Source: Pseudomonas putida (GTDB lineage: Bacteria; Pseudomonadota; Gammaproteobacteria; Pseudomonadales; Pseudomonadaceae). From it: 64,000 nucleotides of DNA. The notes under the pieces are model-generated. The model worked only from the letters and a program-made list of their open reading frames with translations, had not been told where the DNA came from and searched no databases. Positions 16,501 to 25,786 of the stretch are shown piece by piece. A program made the translations under genes and the position numbers. Every line of letters starts with the position of its first letter. Positions within the stretch are counted from its first letter, which is position 1. Where the stretch lies: positions 744,001 to 808,000 of the forward strand of contig NZ_CP113097.1 of the NCBI RefSeq assembly GCF_026625125.1. Direction: 5' to 3'.

Positions 16501-19500
16501 GTCGCCAGTGCGGCGATCACCCTGAACAATACCGGCGTCGCTGACCTGGCCGGCAATGCTGGCAGTGGCACCACCGTGTCGCCGAGCTACAGCATCGATA
16601 CCCAGCGCCCTACCGCCACCATCGTCGTCGCAGACAATGCCTTGCGCGCGGGCGAGACCAGCCTGGTGACGATCACCTTCAGCGAGGCGGTAAGCGGCTT
16701 CACCAATGCTGACCTGAGCGTGGCCAACGGTACTTTGAGCACGCTCAGCAGCAGCGATGGCGGTATCACCTGGACCGCCACCTTCACGCCGACCAGCAAC
16801 GTTACCGATGCCACCAACCTCATTACCCTGAACAACACCGGGGTCACTGACAGTGCTGGCAACGCTGGCACCGGCACCACCAACTCGAACAACTACAGCG
16901 TCGATACCCAACGCCCGGTAGCGACAATCGTGGTTGCAGACACTGCCTTGAGCATTGGCGAAACCAGCCTGGTGACCATCACCTTCAGCGAGGCGGTGAC
17001 GGGATTCAGCAATGCCGACCTGACCGTGGCCAACGGTACCCTGAGCGCGGTGAGCAGCAGCGATGGCGGCATCACCTGGACCGCCACCTTCACGCCCACC
17101 AGCAATGTCACCGACGCCACTAACCTGATCAGCCTGGATAACACCGGCGTGACCGACGCTGCCGGCAATACCGGTAGCGGCACCACCGACTCCAATAATT
17201 ACGCGATCGACACCGTGCGGCCGGTCGCGGCCATCGTGGTCGCCGACAGCAACCTGGCCATTGGCGAAACCAGCACCGTCACCATCACTTTCAACGAACC
17301 CGTCACCGGGCTGTCCCTGGCCGACTTCACTGTACAGAACGGCACGCTCAGCGGCCTGAGCACCAGCGACAACATCACCTGGACGGCCACCTTCACCCCC
17401 GCTGCCAATGTCACCGACACCAGCAACCTGATCACCTTGGACAATGCGGGCGTGGTCGACACGGCTGGCAACGCCGGCACCGGCAGCACCGGCTCGAACA
17501 ACTACGCCATCGACACCCAGCGCCCAACTGCAGCCATCGTGATGGCCGACACTGCGCTGAACGTAGGTGAAAGCACCACGGTGACCATTACCTTCAGCGA
17601 GGCGGTCTCTGGCTTCACCCTGGCCGACCTGTCGGCGCCGAACGGCACCCTGAGCGGGCTGTCCAGCAGCGACGGCGGCATCACCTGGACGGCCACCTTC
17701 ACGCCGTCGATCAACGTGCAGGACGCCACCAATGTCATCACCCTGGCCAACACCGGCGTGACCGACCTGGCCGGCAATGCTGGCAGCGGCACCACCGACT
17801 CGAGTAACTACACGGTCAGCACCCTGCAACCCACGGCGACGATCGTGGTCAGCGATGCGGCCCTGCGTATCGGTGAGACCAGCCTGGTCACCATCACCTT
17901 CAGTGAGGCGGTGACTGGCTTCACCCCTGCTGACCTGACCGTGGCCAACGGCGCCCTGAGCGGGCTCTCCAGCAGCGACGGCGGCATCACCTGGACCGCC
18001 ACCTTCACGCCCGCCAGCAATGTCACCGATACCTCCAACCTGATCACCCTCGACAACAGCGGTGTGGTGGGCCAGAGCAGTGGCAACGCGGGCTCCGGCA
18101 CCACCGATTCGAACAACTACGCCATCGACACCCAGCGCCCGACCGCAACCGTCGTGGTGGCCGAAAGCCAACTGGCGATTGGCGAGACATCGCTGGTGAC
18201 CATCACCTTCAGCGAGGCGGTGGTCGGCCTCAGCAATGCCGACCTGGCGGTGAGCAACGGCACCCTGAGCGCGGTTGCCAGTTCAGACGGTGGCATCACC
18301 TGGACCGCCCTCTTCACGCCCACCAGCAATGTCACCGACGCCAGCAACCTGATCACCCTGGACAACACCGGCGTGGCGGACCTGGCGGGCAACGCAGGGT
18401 CCGGCAGCACCGACTCGAACAATTACGCCATCGACAGCCTGCGCCCGACCGCCACCATCGTGGTCGCCGACAGCAACCTGACCCTGGGCGAAACCAGCCA
18501 GGTGACCATCACCTTCAGCGAAGCGGTGACGGGCTTTACCAATGCCGACCTGACGGTTGCCAATGGCACCTTGAGCGCGGTTGCCAGTGCCGACGGCGGC
18601 ATCACCTGGACAGCCACCTTCACCCCGGCCGTGGGCGTGCGGGACGCCACCAATGTCATCACCCTGGCCAACACAGGCATCGCCGACCTGGCCGGCAACC
18701 TTGGCAGCGGCACCACTTCTTCGAGCAACTACTCGGTCGACACCATCGTCCCTACCGCCACCATCGTGGTGGCCGACACTGCCTTGAGCATTGGCGAAAC
18801 CAGCCTGGTGACGATCACCTTCAGCGAGGCGGTGAGCGGCTTCAGCAATGCCGACCTGACCGTGGCCAACGGTACCCTGAGTGCGGTGAGCAGCAGCGAT
18901 GGCGGCATCACCTGGACCGCCACCTTCACGCCCACCAGCAATGTCACTGATACCAGCAACCTGATCAGCCTGGACAATACCGGGGTGGTCGGCCAGAGCG
19001 GCAACGCCGGTGTCGGCACTACCGATTCGAACAACTACGCCATCGACACCCAGCGCCCGACCGCAACCATCGTGGTGGCCGACAGCCAACTGGCGATTGG
19101 CGAGACGTCGCTGGTGACCATCACCTTCAGCGAGCCGGTGGTCGGCTTCAGCCTGGCCGAACTGAGCGTGGCCAACGGTACCCTCAGCGGGCTCGCCAGC
19201 AGCGACGGTGGCCTGACCTGGACGGCGACATTGACACCCTCAGCCGGCATCAGCGACACCAGCAACCTGATCACCCTGGACAACACCGGCGTGGCGGACC
19301 TGGCGGGCAACGCAGGGTCCGGCAGCACCGACTCGAACAATTACGCCATCGACAGCCTGCGCCCGACCGCCACCATCGTGGTCGCCGACAGCAACCTGAC
19401 CCTGGGCGAAACCAGCCAGGTGACCATCACCTTCAGCGAAGCGGTGACGGGCTTCACCAATGCCGACCTGACGGTTGCCAATGGCACCTTGAGCGCGGTT

Positions 19501-22500
19501 TCCAGTGCCGACGGCGGCATCACCTGGACAGCCACCTTCACCCCGGCCGTGGGTGTGCGGGACGCCACCAATGTCATCACCCTGGCCAACACAGGCATCG
19601 CCGACCTGGCCGGCAACCTTGGCAGCGGCACCACTTCTTCGAGCAACTACTCGGTCGACACCATCGTCCCTACCGCCACCATCGTGGTGGCCGACACTGC
19701 CTTGAGCATTGGCGAAACCAGCCTGGTGACGATCACCTTCAGCGAGGCGGTGAGCGGCTTCAGCAATGCCGACCTGACCGTGGCCAACGGTACCCTGAGT
19801 GCGGTGAGCAGCAGCGATGGCGGCATCACCTGGACCGCCACCTTCACCCCCGCCAGCAATGTCACCGACACCAGCAACCTGATCAGCCTGGACAATACCG
19901 GCGTGGCCGGCCAGAGCGGCAACGCCGGTGTCGGCACTACCGATTCGAACAACTACGCCATCGACACCCAGCGCCCGACCGCAACCATCGTGGTGGCCGA
20001 CACCCAACTGGCGATGGGCGAGACGTCGCTGGTGACCATCACCTTCAGCGAGCCGGTGGTCGGCTTCAGCCTGGCCGACCTGAGCGTGGCCAACGGTACC
20101 CTCAGCGGGCTCGCCAGCAGCGACGGTGGCCTGACCTGGACGGCGACCTTGACACCCTCAGCCGGCATCAGCGACACCAGCAACCTGATCACCCTGGACA
20201 ACACCGGCGTGGCGGACCTGGCGGGCAACGCAGGCACCGGCACCACCGATTCGAACAATTACGCCATCGACAGCCTGCGCCCGACCGCCACCATCGTGGT
20301 CGCCGACAGCAACCTGACCCTGGGCGAAACCAGCCAGGTGACCATCACCTTCAGCGAAGCGGTGACGGGCTTCACCAATGCCGACCTGACGGTTGCCAAT
20401 GGCACCTTGAGCGCGGTTTCCAGTGCCGACGGCGGCATCACCTGGACAGCCACCTTCACACCAGCCGTGGGCGTGCGGGACGCCACCAATGTCATCACCC
20501 TGGCCAACACGGGCATCGCCGACCTGGCCGGCAACCTTGGCACCGGCACCACTTCTTCGAGCAACTACTCGGTCGACACCATCGTCCCTACCGCCACCAT
20601 CGTGGTGGCCAACACTGCCTTGAGCATTGGCGAAACCAGCCTGGTGACCATCACCTTCAGCGAGGCGGTGAGCGGCTTCAACAATGCCGACCTGACCGTG
20701 GCCAACGGTACCCTGAGTGCGGTGAGCAGCAGCGATGGCGGCATCACCTGGACTGCCACCTTCACGCCCACCAGCAATGTCACTGATACCAGCAACCTGA
20801 TCAGCCTGGACAACACCGGGGTGGTCGGCCAGAGCGGCAACGCCGGTGTCGGCACTACCGATTCGAACAACTACGCCATCGACACCCAGCGCCCGATCGC
20901 AACCATCGTGGTGGCCGAAAGCCAACTGGCGATTGGCGAGACATCGCTGGTGACCATCACCTTCAGCGAGCCGGTGGTCGGCTTCAGCCTGGCCGACCTG
21001 AGCGTGGCCAACGGTACCCTCAGCGGGCTCGCCAGCAGCGACGGTGGCCTGACCTGGACGGCGACATTGACACCCTCAGCCGGCATCAGCGACACCAGCA
21101 ACCTGATCACCCTGGACAACACCGGCGTAGCGGACCTGGCGGGCAACGCAGGGTCCGGCAGCACCGACTCGAACAATTACGCCATCGACAGCCTGCGCCC
21201 GACCGCCACCATCGTGGTCGCCGACAGCAACCTGACCCTGGGCGAAACCAGCCAGGTGACCATCACCTTCAGCGAAGCGGTGACGGGCTTCACCAATGCC
21301 GACCTGACGGTTGCCAATGGGACCTTGAGCGCGGTTTCCAGTACCGACGGCGGCATCACCTGGACAGCCACCTTCACCCCGGCCGTGGGCGTGCGGGACG
21401 CCACCAATGTCATCACCCTGGCCAACACGGGCATCGCCGACCTGGCCGGCAACCTTGGCAGCGGCACCACGTCCTCGGGCAACTACGCGGTCGACACCAT
21501 TGTGCCCACCGCCACCATCGTGGTGGCCGACAACGCGTTGCGGGCGGGCGAGTCCAGCCTGGTGACCATCACGTTCAGCGAAGCGGTCAGCGGGTTTACC
21601 TTGGCTGACATGAGTGCGGCCAATGGCGTGCTGAGCAACCTGAGCAGCCAGGACGGGGGCATCACCTGGACCGCGACCCTGACACCGACCAGCAATGTCG
21701 AAGACACCAGCAACCTCGTGTCTCTGGACAACAGCGGGGTAGTTGCCACGGCCTCTGGCAACGCCGGTGTGGGCAGCAGCATTTCCAACAACTACGCCAT
21801 CGACACCCGCGTCCCCAGCGTGACCAGTGTCGGTGGGCCGGCCGGCGTTGCCTACAACGCCGGCGACGCGCTGGTGTTCGTGGTCAATGCCAGTGAAGCC
21901 GTGCAGGTGGCCGGTTCGCCACGCCTGGCCCTGGAAGTCGGCGGGCGCACGGTGTTCGCCGAATTGATAGCCGGTGCTGACACGCCGACCCTGGTGTTCC
22001 AGTACATCGTCCAGGCCGGCGACAATGACAGCGATGGCATCCGCGTGACCGGCCTGTCGGCCAACGGCGCCACCCTGAGCGATGCCCAGGGTAATGCCAT
22101 GAACCTGGCCTTGAATGGCATCGCCGACACGAGCACGGTGCTGGTCGATACACTGGCACCTGCAGCCGTCGGCATCGTCACCCTCGACCCATCCCCGAGC
22201 AACGCCCAGAGCGTTCGCTTCACCGTCACCTTCAGCGAACGCGTCAACGGCGTTGACCTGGCCGACTTCAGCCTGGTCGCCAGCGGTACCGCCAGCGCGA
22301 CGCTCAGCGGCCTGCGGCAGATAAGCGATGGCGTGTACGAGATCACCGCCAGCGGTGTCAGCGGCAGCGGTACCCTGGGCTTGAACTTGAAGGCATCTGG
22401 CACCGCCATCAGCGATGTGGCCGGCAACGTGCTCACGGGCGGCCTGACCGGCGCGGTGTACACCGTCGACCATGACGCCCCCACGGTGAGGAGCGTCAGC

Positions 22501-23667
22501 GTGCCGGTGGGCGTGCATTACAACATCGGCGATACCCTGACCTTCGTGGTGGATACCAGCGAAGCGGTGATTGTCGACGGCGCACCGCAGCTGGCACTGG
22601 ATGTGGGCGGGCGTACGGTGTATGCCGATTTCGTCGCTGGCTCCGGCACGCCGACGCTGGTGTTCCAGTACCGCATCCAGGCTGGCGACAACGATGCCGA
22701 CGGCATCCAGGTTGTGGGGCTGGCCGCCAATGGCGCGACCTTGCACGACGCTGCCGGCAATGCCTTGCAGCCAGGGCTGGGGGCGGTTGGCGACAGCACG
22801 GGCGTCATCGTCGATACCCGCTTGCCGAGCGTCGAGTCGATCGTGCCGATGCCTGTCAATGGCAGCGGTAGCCAGGGCTTTATCGTGACCTTCAGTGAAG
22901 CGGTTCGCGGCGTCGATTTGAGCGACTTCCAATTGGTGGCGAGCGGCAGCGCCAGCGGCACCCTGCAATCACTGGTGCAGATCGACAGCCGCACCTGGCA
23001 GGTGAATGCCGTGGGGGTTGCCGGCAGCGGCAGCCTGGCCTTGGCCTTGAACAACAGCGGCACGGGTATCAGTGACATGGCTGGCAACGGGCTGGAGGGC
23101 GGTTTCGTCGGCCAGGGCAGTGCGCTGCAGGGCACGGGCGCTGACACGCAGTTCCTGGCCTACCCGACCACGCCGCCAAGCCTGGCCGGCCAGCCACTAC
23201 CCCTGCCCGGCACAGCTGCGTCAGCGTTCTCGGCGTTCCAGTCACCTCTGCTGCCAGTACCGTTGTTCGAAGTGCCGAGTGTTGGCGGTGGGCTGCCGCC
23301 GCTGGGCAGCATCTTTATCCACGAGGGTGCCCTGGCGCCCAGCTACCTTGCCCAGGTGTTTGCAGGGCAGCAGGGCGGCTCCGCCATCGGCAACGGCAGC
23401 GGCAGCGGTTTCCTCGGCTTTGGCGGTGGAGATGCCAGCGTGTTCGGCGCCAGCAGCCTGGCCAATATTTTCGACAAGACGCTGCCGGACGACGGCGGCC
23501 AGTATGAGCTCAGTGGCGGCAACCCTTGGCGCCAGGGCGGCGAGGGCCAGGCCGGTGCGCCGACGCTGGGGCAGCAGTTGCAAGCTTTCAAGGAGGGCGA
23601 GCAGCGCCAGGTCAGGGAGCTGGCGCTGGCGCTCGGACAGATCAAGGCACCCATGCCCGAGGCGTGA
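13549..23667 (+). CDS. Giant LEPR/DUF4347 surface protein with 18 Ig-like repeats
   Basis: A 3372-aa protein. It begins with a basic segment and a LEPR-type motif, LEPRMMFDA (26-34), rather than a classical signal peptide. A DUF4347 domain spans about 94-255 (HEVVFVDSAVSDY ... ISHGDSGYVYLAG ... FFACNTGQGSDG). A beta-helix region (about 261-609) follows, with a DxDxDG-type loop DGDVDGDGRGD near 335. Then come a cadherin-like stretch (614-914), 18 Ig-like units of about 102 residues (about 919-2747), further Ig-like units (about 2755-3190) and a Gly/Pro-rich tail. No RTX nonapeptides are seen. It is probably an exported adhesin carried by the adaptors, M50-HlyD protein and TolC protein of the cluster. 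Confidence 0.88.
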   Translation: MAFWKRNKKNQNPSVSMSRPSLIQALEPRMMFDASVAVVADQGAQAAEAATATATSKDTATASDTASTQDSASHESAQQAAPATAPATLAAERHEVVFVDSAVSDYQKLIAGLPAGVEVVLLENGKDGFKQIADYLDGRTDVTSIDIISHGDSGYVYLAGNAIWANQLASHQADLARIGASLAEGGDIRFFACNTGQGSDGQLFVDEVARLSGADVGASADSTGNRAGEDWELETVSGVVATGVGVQRGDLTAFNTSLATITVTDTNASSVQANGLVSLAEAIQAANTDASVDGSAAGSGSDIIVFHQSLSGQTIRWSTASALLVTSNITINGDVDGDGRGDIILSGDVNNNGVRDATEASGLQSNSGGVLTVRNLDFREFSGNLVGGAIRANSGSITIEDSNFQNNAGAVINSATTVGSAVVVRNTTIHDNSGSIVGATAMSSLVRLGGANNHVLENVAIYNNTGTYAATGTVAGGAVIVLNNAGGSVNIVNSTIANNVFLNTSTGSITSAGLGWVNGQGGTITVQNSILTGNTVNGAAADAVTGSGYTSITNLIGTTVNFVNAAGGDYRLASTASNAIDQGTSSGAPATDLRGFERPRGGAVDIGAYEVLYSAPPVVDLDTNTGGNDSTVNFTGTAVAIVPNISLTQTDGDTQVSGASLSLSGVADGANETLSLSAAQIATAAGFGITVSGSGSAVLTLSGVATLAQYRAVLASVAYGNAAAAYTTGTRTVTVSVNDDMGSTTRTASVAVLPQNSAPVIGNLNGDSAVFTQGNGAILLDAGSNATVSDSDSADFGGGNLTASISANGVAGEDTLGIRSVGNGAGQISLSGNTVSYGGVAIGTVAGGTGGASLVVTFNANATAAAVQALVRSITYDNGNAGNGIGQANRAVSLTVSDGDGATSGTATVQVTVRETVPPTASISLSDTALKVGDTATVTFTFSEAVTGFSNADLTVVGGTLSAVSSSDGGLTWTATFTPSTNITVASAAITLNNTGVADLAGNAGSGTTVSPSYSIDTQRPTATIVVADNALRAGETSLVTITFSEAVSGFTNADLSVANGTLSTLSSSDGGITWTATFTPTSNVTDATNLITLNNTGVTDSAGNAGTGTTNSNNYSVDTQRPVATIVVADTALSIGETSLVTITFSEAVTGFSNADLTVANGTLSAVSSSDGGITWTATFTPTSNVTDATNLISLDNTGVTDAAGNTGSGTTDSNNYAIDTVRPVAAIVVADSNLAIGETSTVTITFNEPVTGLSLADFTVQNGTLSGLSTSDNITWTATFTPAANVTDTSNLITLDNAGVVDTAGNAGTGSTGSNNYAIDTQRPTAAIVMADTALNVGESTTVTITFSEAVSGFTLADLSAPNGTLSGLSSSDGGITWTATFTPSINVQDATNVITLANTGVTDLAGNAGSGTTDSSNYTVSTLQPTATIVVSDAALRIGETSLVTITFSEAVTGFTPADLTVANGALSGLSSSDGGITWTATFTPASNVTDTSNLITLDNSGVVGQSSGNAGSGTTDSNNYAIDTQRPTATVVVAESQLAIGETSLVTITFSEAVVGLSNADLAVSNGTLSAVASSDGGITWTALFTPTSNVTDASNLITLDNTGVADLAGNAGSGSTDSNNYAIDSLRPTATIVVADSNLTLGETSQVTITFSEAVTGFTNADLTVANGTLSAVASADGGITWTATFTPAVGVRDATNVITLANTGIADLAGNLGSGTTSSSNYSVDTIVPTATIVVADTALSIGETSLVTITFSEAVSGFSNADLTVANGTLSAVSSSDGGITWTATFTPTSNVTDTSNLISLDNTGVVGQSGNAGVGTTDSNNYAIDTQRPTATIVVADSQLAIGETSLVTITFSEPVVGFSLAELSVANGTLSGLASSDGGLTWTATLTPSAGISDTSNLITLDNTGVADLAGNAGSGSTDSNNYAIDSLRPTATIVVADSNLTLGETSQVTITFSEAVTGFTNADLTVANGTLSAVSSADGGITWTATFTPAVGVRDATNVITLANTGIADLAGNLGSGTTSSSNYSVDTIVPTATIVVADTALSIGETSLVTITFSEAVSGFSNADLTVANGTLSAVSSSDGGITWTATFTPASNVTDTSNLISLDNTGVAGQSGNAGVGTTDSNNYAIDTQRPTATIVVADTQLAMGETSLVTITFSEPVVGFSLADLSVANGTLSGLASSDGGLTWTATLTPSAGISDTSNLITLDNTGVADLAGNAGTGTTDSNNYAIDSLRPTATIVVADSNLTLGETSQVTITFSEAVTGFTNADLTVANGTLSAVSSADGGITWTATFTPAVGVRDATNVITLANTGIADLAGNLGTGTTSSSNYSVDTIVPTATIVVANTALSIGETSLVTITFSEAVSGFNNADLTVANGTLSAVSSSDGGITWTATFTPTSNVTDTSNLISLDNTGVVGQSGNAGVGTTDSNNYAIDTQRPIATIVVAESQLAIGETSLVTITFSEPVVGFSLADLSVANGTLSGLASSDGGLTWTATLTPSAGISDTSNLITLDNTGVADLAGNAGSGSTDSNNYAIDSLRPTATIVVADSNLTLGETSQVTITFSEAVTGFTNADLTVANGTLSAVSSTDGGITWTATFTPAVGVRDATNVITLANTGIADLAGNLGSGTTSSGNYAVDTIVPTATIVVADNALRAGESSLVTITFSEAVSGFTLADMSAANGVLSNLSSQDGGITWTATLTPTSNVEDTSNLVSLDNSGVVATASGNAGVGSSISNNYAIDTRVPSVTSVGGPAGVAYNAGDALVFVVNASEAVQVAGSPRLALEVGGRTVFAELIAGADTPTLVFQYIVQAGDNDSDGIRVTGLSANGATLSDAQGNAMNLALNGIADTSTVLVDTLAPAAVGIVTLDPSPSNAQSVRFTVTFSERVNGVDLADFSLVASGTASATLSGLRQISDGVYEITASGVSGSGTLGLNLKASGTAISDVAGNVLTGGLTGAVYTVDHDAPTVRSVSVPVGVHYNIGDTLTFVVDTSEAVIVDGAPQLALDVGGRTVYADFVAGSGTPTLVFQYRIQAGDNDADGIQVVGLAANGATLHDAAGNALQPGLGAVGDSTGVIVDTRLPSVESIVPMPVNGSGSQGFIVTFSEAVRGVDLSDFQLVASGSASGTLQSLVQIDSRTWQVNAVGVAGSGSLALALNNSGTGISDMAGNGLEGGFVGQGSALQGTGADTQFLAYPTTPPSLAGQPLPLPGTAASAFSAFQSPLLPVPLFEVPSVGGGLPPLGSIFIHEGALAPSYLAQVFAGQQGGSAIGNGSGSGFLGFGGGDASVFGASSLANIFDKTLPDDGGQYELSGGNPWRQGGEGQAGAPTLGQQLQAFKEGEQRQVRELALALGQIKAPMPEA
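16306..21785. repeat. 18 tandem 306-bp coding repeats with 918-bp higher-order period
   Basis: Eighteen units, each about 102 codons and starting (R/V)PTATIVVAD-like, encode Ig-like domains. Units 1-6 are diverged. From unit 7 on a three-unit block repeats: the SNLTLGETSQVTITFSEAV unit recurs at about 18423, 19341, 20259 and 21177, exactly 918 bp apart, with long stretches of identical DNA. The gene therefore grew recently by duplication of a three-domain block and should vary in length between strains. Because of the repeats this is also a place where short-read assemblies may collapse. Confidence 0.92.
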
Positions 23668-23730
23668 GCCAGAGCCATGGCGGATAACAACACAATGGAT
23701 ATCAAAAAGCAGTACCAGGGGGCGGTGGGG

Positions 23731-25227
23731 ATGAGCAAGGCATCAAGGATATTTGCGATCAGCATGTTGGCACTGGCGGTGACAGGTTGTGCCGTGAAGA
23801 CCCAGCCGATCGAGCGCAGCGTCAGCGAACAGCGCGCGCGTGACGACCTGGCCAGCATGTTCAAGGGCCAGGAGGCACTGCAAGGTCCGCTGACCCTGCA
23901 CCAGGCAATGGCCCGCGCGGTCAAGTACAACCTGGAAGCACGGCTGAAGGTGATGGAAGAAGCCCTGGCCCAGCGCCAGGTGGACCTGGCCACCTTCGAC
24001 ATGCTGCCACGCATGGCGATGTCGGCAGGCTATGCCGGGCGCAGCAATACCAGCGCCGCCAGCAGCCGCAGCGTGCTGACCAACACCCAGTCGCTGGAAC
24101 CCTCCACCTCCCAGGACCGCGACCGCGACGTGGCGGACCTGACCATGGTGTGGAACGTGCTGGACTTCGGTGTCAGCTATGTCAGCGCCAAACAGCAGGG
24201 CGACCAGCGCCTGATCGTGCAGGAGCGCCGGCGCAAGGTGGTGCAGACCATCATTCAGGACGTGCGCTCGGCCTACTGGCGGGCGGTGGCTGCCGAGCGC
24301 CTGCTCAAGCAGATCGACGCCTTGATGGTGCGGGTGGACCAAGCGCGTGACAACAGCCAGCGCATGGGCGAACAGCGCATCGGCGACCAGATCCAGGCGC
24401 TCAACTACCAGCGCTCGCTGATCGAAGCCACCCGCCAGCTGGAGGAACAACGCCGCGCCCTGTCGCTGGCCAAGACCGAGCTCGGCGCGCTGATCAACCT
24501 GCCGCCTGGCACCGACCTGACCTTGGCCGCCAGCGACGACTACAGCGTGCCCGAACTCAAGGTCGGGCTGGACAGCCTTGAGCAGCAGGCCCTGGCCTCA
24601 CGCCCGGAACTGCGCGAGCAGGACTACCAGGCACGCATCAGCGCCGCCGAGGTGCGCAAGTCGATGCTGCGCATGTTGCCGGGCCTGGAGTTCTCCGCTG
24701 GCGGCCATTACGACAGCAACAGCTTCCTGACCAACCAGCACTGGGCCGACTACGGCGTGAAGGTCACCTGGAACCTGTTCAACGTGTTGTCCGGCCCGGC
24801 TTCGATCGATGTGGCCAAGGCAGGTGAGCAGGTGGTCGAGGCACGCCGCCAAGCCATGTCGATGGCCATCCTGGCCCAGCTGTACGTGGCCAACGCCAAC
24901 TACAGCGAAGCACGTCGCCAGTTCGCCACCAGCCAACAGATGGTCGCCCTCGATCAACAGATCGTCGAACAGCTGCGCAACCGCCATCAGGCCCAAGGCA
25001 TTGGCGAGCTGGAACTGATCCAGGGTGAGCTCAACGCCCTACAGGCAGACCTGCGCCGCGACCTGGCCTACGCCGAGCTGCGCAACAGCTACGGCCAGCT
25101 GTTCGCCAGCGCCGGCCTTGACCCGCTGCCGGCAACCCTGCCGTCCGACAAACTGTCCGACATCGCCCAGGCCCTGGGCAACAGCGAAGCCCGCTGGCAG
25201 CGAGGCGAGATCACGCCGGGGTCGTGA
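23731..25227 (+). CDS. TolC-family outer-membrane lipoprotein
   Basis: A 498-aa outer-membrane channel protein. ATG 23731 follows a ggggg-type Shine-Dalgarno and gives a lipoprotein signal peptide (SKASRIFAISMLALAVTGC, lipobox LAVTGC), as in NodT-type TolC proteins; in-frame starts at 23677 and 23695 would bury this signal. Two OEP repeats can be seen: an N-terminal one with LTLHQAMARAVKYNLEARLK and a C-terminal one with ALASRPELREQDYQARISAAEVRKSMLRM, both in long coiled coils. It follows the giant gene closely, so it is co-transcribed and likely forms the outer-membrane exit of the export system. Confidence 0.88.
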   Translation: MSKASRIFAISMLALAVTGCAVKTQPIERSVSEQRARDDLASMFKGQEALQGPLTLHQAMARAVKYNLEARLKVMEEALAQRQVDLATFDMLPRMAMSAGYAGRSNTSAASSRSVLTNTQSLEPSTSQDRDRDVADLTMVWNVLDFGVSYVSAKQQGDQRLIVQERRRKVVQTIIQDVRSAYWRAVAAERLLKQIDALMVRVDQARDNSQRMGEQRIGDQIQALNYQRSLIEATRQLEEQRRALSLAKTELGALINLPPGTDLTLAASDDYSVPELKVGLDSLEQQALASRPELREQDYQARISAAEVRKSMLRMLPGLEFSAGGHYDSNSFLTNQHWADYGVKVTWNLFNVLSGPASIDVAKAGEQVVEARRQAMSMAILAQLYVANANYSEARRQFATSQQMVALDQQIVEQLRNRHQAQGIGELELIQGELNALQADLRRDLAYAELRNSYGQLFASAGLDPLPATLPSDKLSDIAQALGNSEARWQRGEITPGS

Positions 25228-25786
25228 GCCCTTGGGGGGCCAGGACCTGCTCAAGGACATAACCCAGCAGCAGGTCCTGCGCCCTTTGCAGCGTGGTGCC
25301 AGCGGTATCCACGACCAGCTCGGGGTGCTGCGGTGCTTCATAGGGGGCATCGATGCCTGTGAACCCCTTGAGCTCGCCAGCCCGTGCCCGGCGGTACAGG
25401 CCCTTGGGGTCACGCGCTTCGCAGGTGGCCAGGTCTGCTTTGACATGCACTTCATGGAACCCGGTTTTGCACGCCCGGCGCGCCGCTGCGCGGTCGACGC
25501 GGTAAGGGGAAATGAGCGCGGTGATGCAGATTAGGCCGGCATCGGCGAATAGTGCTGCGACCTCGGCGGTACGGCGGTTGTTTTCATGGCGGTCAGCGGG
25601 GGAGAAGCCAAGGTCGGCGTTTAGGCCGTGGCGCAGGGCGTCGCCGTCGAGAACGTAGCAGGGGTGGCCTAACTGGTTTAGGCGCAGGGCTAGGGCGTTT
25701 GCCAGGGAGGATTTGCCTGCGCCGGAGAGGCCGGTTAGCCAGATTACTGCGCCGGGGTGATGGGGGGCGCTTCCTGCGTTGGGCAC
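25211..25786 (-). CDS. cysC: Adenylylsulfate (APS) kinase
   Basis: A 191-aa stand-alone APS kinase, which phosphorylates APS to PAPS with ATP. The P-loop GLSGAGKSSLA is at about 19-29, DGDALRHGLNADLGFS is the APS-binding region, and ENNRRTAEVAALFADAG, VKADLATCEARDPKGLYRRAR and GIDAPYE are family motifs. The start is GTG with aggag upstream. It overlaps the 3' end of the TolC gene by 17 bp on the opposite strand. Pseudomonads normally make PAPS with the CysNC fusion, so a separate kinase beside a sulfotransferase-bearing cluster points to sulfation of a cluster product. Confidence 0.92.
   Translation of the reverse strand: MPNAGSAPHHPGAVIWLTGLSGAGKSSLANALALRLNQLGHPCYVLDGDALRHGLNADLGFSPADRHENNRRTAEVAALFADAGLICITALISPYRVDRAAARRACKTGFHEVHVKADLATCEARDPKGLYRRARAGELKGFTGIDAPYEAPQHPELVVDTAGTTLQRAQDLLLGYVLEQVLAPQGLTTPA

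Noticed and set aside
16228..22968. Series of about 100-residue and longer open frames on the minus strand under the giant gene
   Set aside because: They recur every 306 bp as the mirror of the coding repeat and have no start signals; they are shadows of codon bias.
13549..23667. Giant protein as a classical RTX adhesin of a type I system
   Set aside because: No GGxGxDxUx nonapeptides and no ABC transporter gene nearby; the N-terminus has the LEPR/DUF4347 layout instead.
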